Assembly (NCBI GenBank): GCA_014650015.1
Contig: BMUD01000010.1
Location: forward strand, 124,001 to 188,000
Length of the DNA: 64,000 bases
Source: Streptomyces griseoloalbus
Lineage (GTDB): Bacteria > Actinomycetota > Actinomycetes > Streptomycetales > Streptomycetaceae
Direction of reading: 5' to 3'
The stretch's first letter is position 1, and the number at the start of each line of letters is the position of its first letter. Made by a program: the position numbers and the translations under genes. Below the pieces are notes generated by a model, which was given only the letters and a program-made list of their open reading frames with translations, was not told where the DNA came from and ran no database searches. Below, piece by piece: positions 19,258 through 28,301 of this stretch.

Positions 19258-22200
19258 CTACGCCCGTCCGGTGAACTCCCACTGCCCGTGCGGAACCCGG
19301 TAGACCACGAACTGCGGTTCCCTGCGCAGGAATCGTGCGCCGTCCGGCGCGGTGACCCGGGACCGGTCGGCTCCGGGGACGTGGACGTCGGCGGTCGCGC
19401 CCACGGGGACGCGCACCGCCAGCCGCAGCCGGCCGTCGATCCGCGACCAGGACACCGCGGCCGGTCCGCGCACCGTGCGTATCGAGGTGCGCGCCCAGTC
19501 CACCCCCGTACGGGCGTCGGGCCGCACCACGAAGGTGCGGTAACCGGCGTCGCCGGGCCGCAGACCGGCCACGTTCTCGTAGAGCCACTGCACGACCGTG
19601 CCCTGGAAGTAGTGGTCGCGGGAGCGGGAGTCCAGCGGCCACATCTCCCACATGGTGTCGGCACCGTGCTCGTGCCAGTGCCCCCAGCCCGGATACGTCC
19701 GCTGGGTGGCGATGGCGTGCGCCACGTCCGGGCGGCCGTGGGCGCACAGCACGCGCAGCAGCACGCTGGTGCCCAGCGCGCCCGTGTTGAGATGGTTGCC
19801 GCGCTCCTCGATGTCCTTGACCAGACTGTCGACGACGGAGGCGCGGGCGCCCGGTGGCACCAGATCGAAGGCCAGCGGCACGGCGTTGGACGTCTGCCGG
19901 TAGCCGGGATCCTTGGCCGTGCGGTAGTGGCCCTCCGGTCCCAGGAAGGCCGCGTTGAAGGCGTCGCGCAGCTTCCCGGCGGCCTCCCGGTAGCGGGCCG
20001 CGGTCTCCTGCTCACCCAGCAGGTCGCCCGTCTCCGCGGTGTGCAGCAGGGCGCGGTACAGATACGCCGTCGCCGTGAGGCGGGTGTCCTCGGGCGGGTT
20101 GCCGCCGTAGCCCGGTGGCAGGTAGTCGCCCAGCGCGGTGACCGCCAGCCCGTCGCGCAGCCGGGACAGCTCCCAGTCCAGGTAACGCACCAGCGGCGCC
20201 CAGTGCTCGCGGGCCGCCCGTTCGTCGCCGTACACGCGGTACATCTCGCGCACCACGAACGGGTACACCGTGGTCCACTCGGGCGACGGGCCGAGGTCGC
20301 CGTAACCCCAGCCGCCGCTCGGCACGATCACGGGCAACTGCCCCGCACCGGTCTGACTGTCCGCCAGGTCGCCGAGCCACTTGGACAGGAACCGGTGCAC
20401 CCCGAAGGCGTACGCCATGACGGGCGCACCGAGCTGCGCGTCGCCGGTCCAGCCGTTCTTCTCGTACATCGGTGTGTCGGTCGGGATGCCGTGCAGATTG
20501 TTCAGCACCGTCCGGCGCATGGCCCCGTCCAGCCACTCGTAGAACGGTTCCGAGCAGGAGAAGTCGCTGACCTCCTCGACCCGGGTGTGCACCACCCGGC
20601 CGAGCACCTGGTCGGGGGAGGGCCGCGCGGGCAGCCCGCTGATCTGCACGTAACGGAAACCCTTGTACGAGAACGAGGGCTCCCACACCTCCTCGTCGCC
20701 CCCCGCGCACACGTACTCGTCCGTCTGGAAGCGACCCGGCACATGACCCGTCTCGGCGTGCACGCTGCCGTCGTCCTTCAGTTTCTCCCCGTGCACCAGC
20801 CGTACCACGGTGCCCGCGGAGGCGTCCCGTACGGTCAGCCGCGTCCAGCCCGCCATGGTGCGGCCCATGTCGACCACGTACACCCCGGGACGCGACTCGC
20901 GGATCTCCGTGGGCCGCACCGTCTCGATGATCTCGATCGGGTCGTGCGGCTGGGCGCGCAGCGTACCGGCGGGCGCCTGCTGCTCTCCGGCCGGGCGCCA
21001 CGCGCTGTCGTCGAACCCCGGGCGGGTCCAGCCGGCGGGGAGCACACGGGCGTCGAAGGTCTCCCCGGCGTACAGGGAGTTGGTGCGGGTCGGGCCCTCG
21101 GTCAGCCGCCAGTCGCCGTCCGAGGCGACGGTGGTGCGGGAGCCGTCCGGGTGGTCGATCTCCAGCTGAGCGAGGAGACGCGGCTCGCCGTGCCAGGGCG
21201 GGCGGTGCCAGTTCCACACGTTCGGGGTGGTCATGCCGAAGAAACCGCGCCCCAGGGTGACCCCGAGGGCGTTCTCGCCGCGCTCCAGCAGACCGGTCAC
21301 ATCATGCACGGCGTACAGCACGGTCTCGTCGTAGTCGGTGAAACCCGGGTCGAGGACCTGCCGTCCGACACGGCGGCCGTTGAGGTGCGCCTCGTAGTAG
21401 GCGAGTCCGCTGATGTACAGCCGCGCAGCGGAGATCTCCTTGCGCACGGTGAAGGCCCTGCGCAGGAGCGGCGCGGGCTGCTCCGGCACCGCCACCGACA
21501 CACCCGCGCCCCAGGGCCCCTGGCCGTACGGTGCGAGAACGGCCGCTCGCGCCCAGCCGGTGTCGTCGAAGTCCGGTCGCTGCCAGCCCTGTTGCTCCGT
21601 CTGCGAGGTGCGCCACTCGGGACCGGTGACCCGTTCGTGGCGCTGCCCGTCGGCGGTGTCCACGACCAGACGGACCAGCAGGCCGCCCGGGTTGACGGTG
21701 GCCCCGCCCCGGTTGGTGGCGAGCGCGGCCAGGACGACCTCACCCTCCCCGCCGGGTTCCCGCCCGGTCTGCGCGGCGCGGACGAGGTCCGTGATGTCCG
21801 CGAAGTTCCCGGTACGCCACCCGTCCTGCCGCTCCGGCGCGTGCAGCACCCGCTCCCCTGCGGCGTACAGCGTGAAGTCGTCGTCGGCGGTGGCGACCAG
21901 TACCGCCCGCCGGACCGCTGCGCCCGCGGGCAGTGCCAGCCGTGCCCGGAACCACCGCGGGCCCTCGGGCGCGTCGGAGGAGGTGGCGCCCGGCGACCAG
22001 ATCCACGCGGCACCGTCGAACGACGGCGGCTGCGGCGGGGCGTCGGCACCGATCCAACGCGCCCGCCAGTCCTTCTCGGACAACGTTGTCTCCCACCAGC
22101 GCGGCTCGCTCCAGCGGGATGCCCGGCCCTTCGCGTCCCACACCCGGACCCGCCAGAAGTAGCGGGTGCGGGGGAGCAGTTCAGGGCCGCCGTAGACGAC

Positions 22201-22533
22201 TCCGACCGTCCGGTCCGAGGCGACCTTTCCGGAGTCCCAGACCTTCCGGCCGCCCCAGCGGGCGTGGTCGCGGACCACCTGGATCCGGTACGCGCTCTGC
22301 CGGGCACCGTGCCCCGGCGCCGCCAACTCCCAGGACAGGCGCGGGCGTTCGACGTCCGTGCCGAGCAGTGTTCCGGCGTACTCGACACTGGTGCGCACGA
22401 TGTGCAGCCCGCTCGCCCCCGGTCCGGACGACGGTGCGGCCGCCGCCGGTGCGGTGGCGGTGAATGCGCCGAGGCCCGCTCCGGCGGCCACGGTTCCCTG
22501 CAGGAAGACTCTGCGCTTCCATCCTTCAGTCAT
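19258..22533 (-). CDS. Secreted alpha-L-rhamnosidase (GH78)
   Basis: A 1091-residue secreted glycoside hydrolase that removes terminal L-rhamnose from plant glycosides or polysaccharides. A Tat-type signal (RRVFLQG, then AGAGLGAFTATAPAAAAP) precedes the Bacon/rhamnosid N-terminal domains. The GH78 catalytic region contains DTPMYEKNGWTGDAQLG, where the acidic residues of the active site lie, inside an alpha/alpha-barrel. A C-terminal beta-sandwich (RTVRGPAAVSWSRIDGRLRL) follows. Length fits the family. The upstream region holds a LacI-type palindrome, so induction by a sugar is likely. A longer antisense frame over this gene is only a GC shadow. Confidence 0.92.
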   Translation of the reverse strand: MTEGWKRRVFLQGTVAAGAGLGAFTATAPAAAAPSSGPGASGLHIVRTSVEYAGTLLGTDVERPRLSWELAAPGHGARQSAYRIQVVRDHARWGGRKVWDSGKVASDRTVGVVYGGPELLPRTRYFWRVRVWDAKGRASRWSEPRWWETTLSEKDWRARWIGADAPPQPPSFDGAAWIWSPGATSSDAPEGPRWFRARLALPAGAAVRRAVLVATADDDFTLYAAGERVLHAPERQDGWRTGNFADITDLVRAAQTGREPGGEGEVVLAALATNRGGATVNPGGLLVRLVVDTADGQRHERVTGPEWRTSQTEQQGWQRPDFDDTGWARAAVLAPYGQGPWGAGVSVAVPEQPAPLLRRAFTVRKEISAARLYISGLAYYEAHLNGRRVGRQVLDPGFTDYDETVLYAVHDVTGLLERGENALGVTLGRGFFGMTTPNVWNWHRPPWHGEPRLLAQLEIDHPDGSRTTVASDGDWRLTEGPTRTNSLYAGETFDARVLPAGWTRPGFDDSAWRPAGEQQAPAGTLRAQPHDPIEIIETVRPTEIRESRPGVYVVDMGRTMAGWTRLTVRDASAGTVVRLVHGEKLKDDGSVHAETGHVPGRFQTDEYVCAGGDEEVWEPSFSYKGFRYVQISGLPARPSPDQVLGRVVHTRVEEVSDFSCSEPFYEWLDGAMRRTVLNNLHGIPTDTPMYEKNGWTGDAQLGAPVMAYAFGVHRFLSKWLGDLADSQTGAGQLPVIVPSGGWGYGDLGPSPEWTTVYPFVVREMYRVYGDERAAREHWAPLVRYLDWELSRLRDGLAVTALGDYLPPGYGGNPPEDTRLTATAYLYRALLHTAETGDLLGEQETAARYREAAGKLRDAFNAAFLGPEGHYRTAKDPGYRQTSNAVPLAFDLVPPGARASVVDSLVKDIEERGNHLNTGALGTSVLLRVLCAHGRPDVAHAIATQRTYPGWGHWHEHGADTMWEMWPLDSRSRDHYFQGTVVQWLYENVAGLRPGDAGYRTFVVRPDARTGVDWARTSIRTVRGPAAVSWSRIDGRLRLAVRVPVGATADVHVPGADRSRVTAPDGARFLRREPQFVVYRVPHGQWEFTGRA

Positions 22534-22570
22534 GATGCGCGTCCCTCGCTCGTTCCTGACCGACGATGCT

Positions 22571-22604
22571 TGAAACGTTTCACTGCCGCTCTTCAGCGAT
22601 CCTA
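22571..22604 (-). promoter_or_regulatory. LacI-type operator and promoter of rhamnosidase gene
   Basis: TGAAACGTTTCA (22571-22582) is a perfect 12-bp palindrome of the form used by LacI/GalR regulators. On the minus strand a -10 candidate TAGGAT (22604-22599) lies upstream, so the palindrome falls just downstream of the expected start of transcription, a typical roadblock position. No lacI-like gene is in the window. Confidence 0.65.
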
Positions 22605-22788
22605 TGGACGCGAAGTGAGGCCCTACAAGAGGTGTGACGGAGAGGATGTCGAGGACACGCCGACGGGAACGGCGTGTATTGCACGCACGTTGTCGGTGTG
22701 AGGTTGCACAATGATCTTAAAAGGAGATCAACTCCGGCGGCGCGCTGGGTAGACGGTCTCATGTCCCGGCTCCGGAAAGGTCCCGCTC

Positions 22789-23253
22789 ATGCTTTCGACC
22801 GTCAACCGCACGAAGGCTCTCGCCGTCCTGCCGACCGCGCGCCGTGGGGGACCGGTGACGACCGGGCTCCGGGACGGTCTCTCCCGGTCCCGCACCCCTG
22901 CCGACACCACTCACGCCGACGTGCTGCGCATCATCGCCGATCCCCGCAGCCCCACGTACGTCACCGTGTACGCGGGCGGCCGCCGCAGATACAGCTACTG
23001 GCGCCCGCTCGACTCCGCCACCGGCGCCGGTGGCTGCTATGCCGCCCTGCCCACCGCCGCATGCGACGAGCTGCACGAGGCCGGGCGGATCACGCTGGGT
23101 GAGCCGGTCGTGGATCCCAACCGGACGACGTACCGCGTCCGTCCCGCCACCCGCGCCCAGTCGGTCACGCGCCCCCAGTCGGTCGCCCACCCCCGGCCCG
23201 AGCCGGTGCGCCCGGCGCGGGAACGCGCGCGGGAACGCGCGCGCGTGGCCTGA
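22789..23253 (+). CDS. Hypothetical protein
   Basis: A 154-residue protein I do not recognise. The middle part (ADVLRIIADPRSPTYVTVY, GRRRYSYWRPL, CYAALPTAACDELHEAG) looks like a small folded domain with a basic beta segment. The C-terminus is an Arg/Pro-rich tail with repeats (QSVTRPQSVAHP, RERARERAR). No signal peptide or membrane helix is clear. A GGAAAGG site lies 8-14 bases before the ATG. Upstream, GATCT and AGATC flank an AAAAGG stretch, which may be control DNA. Confidence 0.6.
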   Translation: MLSTVNRTKALAVLPTARRGGPVTTGLRDGLSRSRTPADTTHADVLRIIADPRSPTYVTVYAGGRRRYSYWRPLDSATGAGGCYAALPTAACDELHEAGRITLGEPVVDPNRTTYRVRPATRAQSVTRPQSVAHPRPEPVRPARERARERARVA

Positions 23254-23407
23254 GCGGGGCGGGCGCCGTCGGGGTGATGCCCGGTCCGCGAGCCGTTGGC
23301 GCCTCGACGGCGCCGCACACGCTCACGTGCGCCCGCTCCTGAACCGTCACCCGCACCGGCCGGCTTGTGCGCCCGGACCGGGGCGCGGGAACCGTGGTCC
23401 CGTCTGG

Positions 23408-23830
23408 TCAGGCGATGGACGCCGAAATCACGGCGGACACCGCGAGGTTGCAGGAGGCGGTCACCCAGACCGCCGGGTGGGGTTCGGGATCGACCAGCGT
23501 GGCACCCAGGCGACCGGGCGTGATGAGATCCACCACCAGGAACGCCACGGCCATCATCACCAGCCCCAGCACCCCGAACGCCGCGGTCGACGCCAGCCCC
23601 TTGCCGAAGTCCTCGTACGTCGTCCAGATCGACGTGAACACGATGCCGCCGATGCCGAGCAGTGAGGAACTGAGCACCACGGAGGCGTTGCGGTTGCGCT
23701 CCTGCCAGATCTGCCGGCCGAGCTTTCCCGGCGTCAGTATGTCGACCAGGACGATGCCGAGAACCAGCAGGACCAGTCCGAGTGCGCCGTAGGCGGTGGC
23801 CCGGCCGAGTCCGTTGACGATGTCGCTCAT
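23408..23830 (-). CDS. DUF350-family membrane protein
   Basis: A 140-residue inner-membrane protein with four helices in two similar halves (AYGALGLVLLVLGIVLVDILTPG and FGVLGLVMMAVAFLVVDLITPG each followed by another helix). The repeated VDxxTPG signature is that of DUF350 proteins, seen near tellurite- and envelope-stress genes. Function is not known. ATG 23830 has a GGAG site nine bases upstream. Confidence 0.8.
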   Translation of the reverse strand: MSDIVNGLGRATAYGALGLVLLVLGIVLVDILTPGKLGRQIWQERNRNASVVLSSSLLGIGGIVFTSIWTTYEDFGKGLASTAAFGVLGLVMMAVAFLVVDLITPGRLGATLVDPEPHPAVWVTASCNLAVSAVISASIA

Positions 23831-24115
23831 GAGGTTGCCGGCTCCGTAGCGTGAGAGATCGTGAATGATCGCGGTCAAGGGCGAGCAAAATGTAGCGCAC
23901 CCGTTCGGCCCCCTGACCTGGTGCCCCGCAGTCCGGCACGGTGCACGGCCGACCACGCCAACACAGAGCGGGGAAACACCGTTCGTGCGTGCCGGTGCCG
24001 GCGAGTCATGCCTTCGCACATCCGGGGCATCAGAAAGCCCATCGGGCGTCCGCGGGGCGCGGGCGGCGACCGGCCGCCGACACGACCCGCGACGGCACGC
24101 GAAGGAGATTCAGCC

Positions 24116-24502
24116 ATGAGCAGGGGCAGCCGCGCTCTCACCGTCCTGTACGTCGCCGTCGCCCTCTGGCTCTCCTTCTGCACGGTACGCACCTGGGGCA
24201 CGGTCCCCGCCTGGAGCTCCCTCGCCATGGCGGCCGCCGCCCTCGCCCCCGTCGTGGGTGTCGTCCGTGAGACCGTCATAGCCGACGAATGGCATGCCGT
24301 CGCCGTCCTCCGTGAACGGGAGGGCCGCCGGGCGTCGTGGCGCGACGCGGCGGCCGCGGCGCTCGCGCGGGCCGAGGTGGAGGCCGCGGCGTTTTCACGG
24401 GCCGAGGTGGAGGCCGCCTGCTGCGAACGCTGGTGGACGTCGTGCGCGACCGAACACGACCCCTGCTGCGCACATCGGACGGCGTGGGGCAGCACGGCGT
24501 GA
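24116..24502 (+). CDS. Small hypothetical membrane protein with Cys-rich tail
   Basis: A 128-residue protein I do not recognise. Two N-terminal hydrophobic segments (ALTVLYVAVALWLSFCTV, SSLAMAAAALAPVVGVV) are followed by a charged helix. A short internal duplication (ARAEVEAAAFSRAEVEAACC) and a C-terminal cysteine cluster (ACCERWWTSC, DPCCAH) come next. The cysteines could bind metal. A GAAGGAG site precedes the ATG. It stands alone between the DUF350 gene and the GH16 gene. Confidence 0.6.
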   Translation: MSRGSRALTVLYVAVALWLSFCTVRTWGTVPAWSSLAMAAAALAPVVGVVRETVIADEWHAVAVLREREGRRASWRDAAAAALARAEVEAAAFSRAEVEAACCERWWTSCATEHDPCCAHRTAWGSTA

Positions 24503-24562
24503 ACAAGGGGCCGGGGCCCTCCCCGGGTGCGGCGCTGTGCATTCCCGGTCTGTACCCGGGTC

Positions 24563-24591
24563 TTGACGCCTTCTTATCTCACACCTTGAAT
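24563..24591 (+). promoter_or_regulatory. Promoter of GH16 gene
   Basis: TTGACG (24563-24568), a 17-bp spacer and TTGAAT (24586-24591) form a good vegetative-type promoter in an AT-rich patch, 78 bases before the GH16 start codon. Confidence 0.55.
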
Positions 24592-24668
24592 CAAGGGGCT
24601 GCACTTTTCCCCCCACAACCTCGGTCGGCGCACCCGTGCACACGGGTCGCCGTACGGAAGGGAGAGAC

Positions 24669-25514
24669 ATGTCCTCTCCGCGCACACGCCGCACCTGGCT
24701 GGTCGCCGCCCTGTCCGCCTCACTGATCGCGTCCGGTGCGGTCGGGTCCGCGCAGGCGGAACCGGCGGACGTCACCGCCCCCGCGGCCGTGGCGTTCTCG
24801 GACACCTTCGACGGGCCCGCCGGCGCGGCGGTCGACTCCTCGAAGTGGCAGATCGAGACCGGCGACAACGTCAACAACCATGAGCGGCAGTACTACACGG
24901 CCGGAAACAACAACGCCGCCCTGGACGGCCAGGGCCATCTCGTCATCACGGCCCGCAAGGAGAACCCGGCCAACTACCAGTGCTGGTACGGCACCTGCGA
25001 GTACACCTCGTCCCGCCTGAACACGTCCGGGAAGTTCACCGCGCAGTACGGACACATCGAGGCGCGGATGAAGATCCCGCGCGGGCAGGGCATGTGGCCG
25101 GCGTTCTGGATGCTGGGCACTCCGGTGAACTGGCCCGACTCGGGTGAGATCGACATCATGGAGAACGTCGGCTTCGAGCCCTCCACGGTGCACGGCACGA
25201 TCCACGGCCCCGGCTACTCCGGCTCCGGCGGCATCGGCGCCGGCTACACCCTGCCGGGCGGCCAGGCCTTCGCGGACGACTTCCACACCTTCGCCGTCGA
25301 CTGGGCGCCGGACTCGATCACCTGGTCCGTGGACGGCAACGTCTACCAGCGGCGCACCCCCGCCGACCTGGGCGGCCGCAGCTGGGTGTTCAACAAGCCG
25401 TTCTTCCTCATCCTGAACCTGGCGGTGGGCGGCTACTGGCCCGGCGACCCGGACGGCTCCACCGTCTTCCCGCAGCAACTCGTCGTGGACCACGTGACCG
25501 TGACCACCGGGTGA
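24669..25514 (+). CDS. Secreted GH16 beta-glucanase
   Basis: A 281-residue secreted endo-beta-glucanase, most like the beta-1,3-glucanases (laminarinases) of family GH16. A Sec signal peptide (TWLVAALSASLIASGAVGSAQA) precedes a single catalytic beta-jelly-roll. The active-site strand SGEIDIMENVG carries the nucleophile and acid/base glutamates and the helper Asp, and WPAFWMLG precedes it as usual. No carbohydrate-binding module is present. The ATG at 24669 has GGGAGAG. The next gene starts in the GTGA overlapping its stop. Confidence 0.92.
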   Translation: MSSPRTRRTWLVAALSASLIASGAVGSAQAEPADVTAPAAVAFSDTFDGPAGAAVDSSKWQIETGDNVNNHERQYYTAGNNNAALDGQGHLVITARKENPANYQCWYGTCEYTSSRLNTSGKFTAQYGHIEARMKIPRGQGMWPAFWMLGTPVNWPDSGEIDIMENVGFEPSTVHGTIHGPGYSGSGGIGAGYTLPGGQAFADDFHTFAVDWAPDSITWSVDGNVYQRRTPADLGGRSWVFNKPFFLILNLAVGGYWPGDPDGSTVFPQQLVVDHVTVTTG

Positions 25515-25963
25515 CACGGCCCGTGGGCCTCCCCCGCTCGGCCTCGGGCTGGACCATGGCCGTGTTCGGCGTACTCGCCGCAGCTCTCGGCACGGTGGGC
25601 CTCGTCTCGCCGGCCGCGCAGCTGTCGATGCTGGGCCTCGCCACGCCCGGCGAGCGGGGGAGCGGCGACCACACGTCGGCCTTTGTGACGGCGTCGTCGA
25701 TGGCGGCGGTCAACATGGGCGTGTACTACGTGCTGGCCGCACTCGCCGACTGGCGGGCCTTCTTCCGATGGACGGTCCCGTTCAGGCTGCTGACCTGCAC
25801 GGTGTTCACGGTCGCCGTGATCGGCGGAAGGGCACCGGAGGCGTTCATCGGCGTCGGGGTCTGGGAGGGCCTCGGCGCCGTCGCGACGGGCGTGGCGCTG
25901 CTGCACGAACGGCGTGCCACCAGCAACGCCGCGCGGTCACGGGTCCGTACCGAGACGACGTGA
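25511..25963 (+). CDS. Small hypothetical membrane protein
   Basis: A 150-residue membrane protein of unknown function with about four hydrophobic helices (WTMAVFGVLAAALGTVGLV, MAAVNMGVYYVLAALADW, LLTCTVFTVAVIGG, FIGVGVWEGLGAVATGVALL). The GTG at 25511 overlaps the stop of the GH16 gene by four bases, suggesting co-translation. An ATG at 25556 would give a shorter form that still keeps all helices. Confidence 0.65.
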   Translation: MTRPVGLPRSASGWTMAVFGVLAAALGTVGLVSPAAQLSMLGLATPGERGSGDHTSAFVTASSMAAVNMGVYYVLAALADWRAFFRWTVPFRLLTCTVFTVAVIGGRAPEAFIGVGVWEGLGAVATGVALLHERRATSNAARSRVRTETT

Positions 25964-26102
25964 GCGCGCCACCGCCCCGGACCGTCGGGTCCGGGGCGGC
26001 GGGTTCGACCCGACGCCGAAGGAGAGGGCGGCGGAAGGAGGTTCGCGACGCGGGGCGACGACGTCTCGGCGGAGCCTCGGGAGGGCGTGGGCGCCCTGTC
26101 CC

Positions 26103-27185
26103 TCACCGCCTGAACGCCCAGTCCGGCCTCGGTTCCACCGCCCAGCGGAAGACCCGTCGTACGGGTGCCGTGCACAGGGCCGTCACGATCACGGCGGCGG
26201 CCAGGGTGACGGTGATCGCGCCCAGCGGGCGGTACAGCCACTCGGGGTCGTACCAGCCCCCGTACTTGCTGCCCTGCGCGACGAATCCGTGCAGGAGATA
26301 GCCGTACAGCGTGGCCGAGCCCAGTGTCGTGAACCAGGTCCGCCGCTCCGGCACCCAGGCGAGGAAGCACGCGACGAGGAGCAGCGAGCAGCCGAACAGG
26401 ACCAGGGTCATGGCGGGCCCGTACCAGGCCGGCGCGGACAGCTCCCGCGCGCTGTCACGGTGGTAGAGCCACGCGGACGTCACCCGGGGGGCGGCCCAGT
26501 ACGCCACGGCCAGTGCGCCGGCGAAGACCGGTACGGCCAGGACGCGCACCCGGCGCCGGCGCACCGTCCGGAAGTGCTCCGGTCGCAGGAACAGGCCGAG
26601 CACGAAGTACGGCAGGAACTGCAGGGTGCGCTGTATGTCGAGGTCTTCACCGAGGGACGGGGAGAGCGTGGCGAGCATGGCGACGACGAGGGCGACGGGG
26701 ACCGGCCACCGCACGAGCTGCCACAGCGGTGCGGTGAGCCGCCACACGAACAGCGCGGCCAGGAACCAGGTCAGGTACAGCGGCTCCAGCAGCGTGACCG
26801 GTCGGTCGGGCACGCCGTCCGTCCACCGGGTGAACAGGGTGTACGCCGTCTCGAACACCACATACGGCAGGACCACCCCGGTGATCAGGCGCTTGACGCG
26901 CTGCGGGCTGCCGTCGAAACCGCGCGAGTGGTACCCGGCGAGGACGATGAACGCGGGCATGTGGAACGCGTAGACGAGCATGTACAACGCGCTGACGGCC
27001 CGACTGCCGTCGCGCAACGGTTCCCATGCGTGCCCCATCGCCACCAGCACGATCGCCAGATACTTGGCGTTGTCGAAGAACGCGTCACGCCGAGGCGCCC
27101 GCCCGGACCTCTCGTCCGGTCCGGCGGGCGCCTCGTCGTGCGGTCGCGTGGGGGATGAGGCGACGGCGATGTGGGGCGACGACAT
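26103..27185 (-). CDS. Acyltransferase 3-family membrane protein
   Basis: A 360-residue integral membrane acyltransferase of the OafA/NolL type. About ten hydrophobic helices are seen. The opening DAFFDNAKYLAIVLVAMGHAWE holds the conserved region with the catalytic His and RxxxFD-like pattern of fucose/rhamnose O-acetyltransferases, and FHMPAFIVLAGY follows. It probably adds acetyl or another acyl group to a cell-surface glycan. It lies upstream of, but well separated from, no obvious glycan operon. Confidence 0.8.
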   Translation of the reverse strand: MSSPHIAVASSPTRPHDEAPAGPDERSGRAPRRDAFFDNAKYLAIVLVAMGHAWEPLRDGSRAVSALYMLVYAFHMPAFIVLAGYHSRGFDGSPQRVKRLITGVVLPYVVFETAYTLFTRWTDGVPDRPVTLLEPLYLTWFLAALFVWRLTAPLWQLVRWPVPVALVVAMLATLSPSLGEDLDIQRTLQFLPYFVLGLFLRPEHFRTVRRRRVRVLAVPVFAGALAVAYWAAPRVTSAWLYHRDSARELSAPAWYGPAMTLVLFGCSLLLVACFLAWVPERRTWFTTLGSATLYGYLLHGFVAQGSKYGGWYDPEWLYRPLGAITVTLAAAVIVTALCTAPVRRVFRWAVEPRPDWAFRR

Positions 27186-27231
27186 CCCGGGCGCCTCACC
27201 CGTTCCGCGGGTGGCTAAACCTGCGACCGGT

Positions 27232-27918
27232 TCAGCCGCTGACCGAGATGCTGGAGTTGCCGCTGCTCCGGTACCCCTCGGTCGCGAGGATCATGTAGTA
27301 GTTGAAGCTGCCCAGCCGCATGCCGGCGCGCGACCAGGCGTCGAAGTGGTTCCCGGTGGTGATGGTGCCGCCCGTCCGCTTCTGCTGGCGAACGCTCCAG
27401 TACTGGTCGAAGGTCTTGGTGCCTTCCACGGACGGGGCGTTGTAGCGGGTGGTCTGGTAGATGTCGTACGTGCCGCCGTCGCTGGTCACGGTGCCCTTGT
27501 ACGTGCCGGTGGGCCGGTAGGTGCCCCAGTTGTCGACGATGTAGTACTCCACGAGCGGGTTGGACGTCCACCCGTAGAGGGTCAGATAGCCGTTGCCGGA
27601 CGGATTGAAGCTGCCCGAGTACCGCACGGTCCGCCGTCCGCCGTTGCTCCAGCCCTTGCCGCAGACGAAGTTGCCGCAGTTGGTCCAGGAGGTGCGGTAG
27701 CTGCCGCCGGAGGACAGCGTCATCGAGACCGATCCGCCGCCGTCGGTCCAGAACGAGTAGTAGTAGCCGTTGTTGTTGCCGGTCTGGTTGGTGGTGATGG
27801 TCGTGTCCGCGTGCGCGGTGCCGGGCAGTATCAGGCCGGATGCCGCGCCCAGCGCTAACGCGCCGGCGCCGCCGAGCACACTCCTGCGGCTGATCTGCGG
27901 GCTGTTGTTCTCGTGCAT
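27232..27918 (-). CDS. xlnC: Tat-exported endo-1,4-beta-xylanase (GH11)
   Basis: A 228-residue secreted xylanase cutting xylan internally. The signal peptide has a twin-arginine motif (SRRSVLGG) and ends in TAHA, as in Streptomyces XlnC, which is exported folded. The GH11 jelly roll carries the two catalytic glutamates in [12 protein letters not shown] and [11 protein letters not shown]. It lacks the cellulose/xylan-binding domain of XlnB. AAGGGAG precedes the ATG. A promoter and palindromes of xylanase type are found upstream. Confidence 0.95.
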   Translation of the reverse strand: MHENNSPQISRRSVLGGAGALALGAASGLILPGTAHADTTITTNQTGNNNGYYYSFWTDGGGSVSMTLSSGGSYRTSWTNCGNFVCGKGWSNGGRRTVRYSGSFNPSGNGYLTLYGWTSNPLVEYYIVDNWGTYRPTGTYKGTVTSDGGTYDIYQTTRYNAPSVEGTKTFDQYWSVRQQKRTGGTITTGNHFDAWSRAGMRLGSFNYYMILATEGYRSSGNSSISVSG

Positions 27919-27970
27919 GCGTGCTCCCTTGGGTGAACCGGCGGAACGGCCGGGTTTCTTGGTGCCGCTC

Positions 27971-28000
27971 AGTGTTGGGTTGGGCCGCGGTGGTCGTCAA
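27971..28000 (-). promoter_or_regulatory. Promoter of xylanase gene
   Basis: On the minus strand TTGACG (28000-27995) is followed after 17-18 bases by CAACAC/AACACT (27977-27971), 53 bases before the xylanase start. Directly upstream, TTTCG and CGAAA (28003-28022 region) form a spaced inverted repeat that could serve as a regulator site. Confidence 0.5.
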
Positions 28001-28028
28001 TGGTTTCGACATCTGCTGCGAAAAGTTC

Positions 28029-28163
28029 AGCCATAGTCATGGCTGTCGTGCTGGACATAAGGCCAGTTCACGGCATCCTTGTGATGGTGTACTCAAGGAC
28101 TGACGTCGGAACGCAGGATTCCAAGATCGGAATACCGGTCTCTTGGCATCGAAAGTTTCGATG
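28029..28163. promoter_or_regulatory. Inverted repeats between xylanase and TerB genes
   Basis: CATCGAAAGTTTCGATG (28147-28163) is a perfect 8-1-8 palindrome whose core GAAAGTTTC fits the GAAA-N-TTTC repeats known upstream of Streptomyces xylanase genes. AGCCAT-AGTC-ATGGCT (28029-28044) is a second, perfect 6-4-6 repeat. This 383-bp divergent region is clearly lower in GC than its neighbours and holds no gene. Confidence 0.65.
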
Positions 28164-28301
28164 TACTTCCGATCGGATTTTGCCTTGCTTTTGCCCTCCG
28201 GGAACATGGTCGCGGCCGCGTCCGTTGACCGGACGGACCGTAAAGATCCGGGACTGACACCAGGACCGGTCGGACAGCAACAGATGCCGAGGTGGCACCA
28301 A

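Noticed and set aside
19288-22701. An 1137-codon open frame antisense to the rhamnosidase, longer than the gene itself
   Set aside because: The opposite strand carries a complete GH78 enzyme with signal peptide and promoter; this frame has low-complexity His/Arg/Gly composition and no domain.
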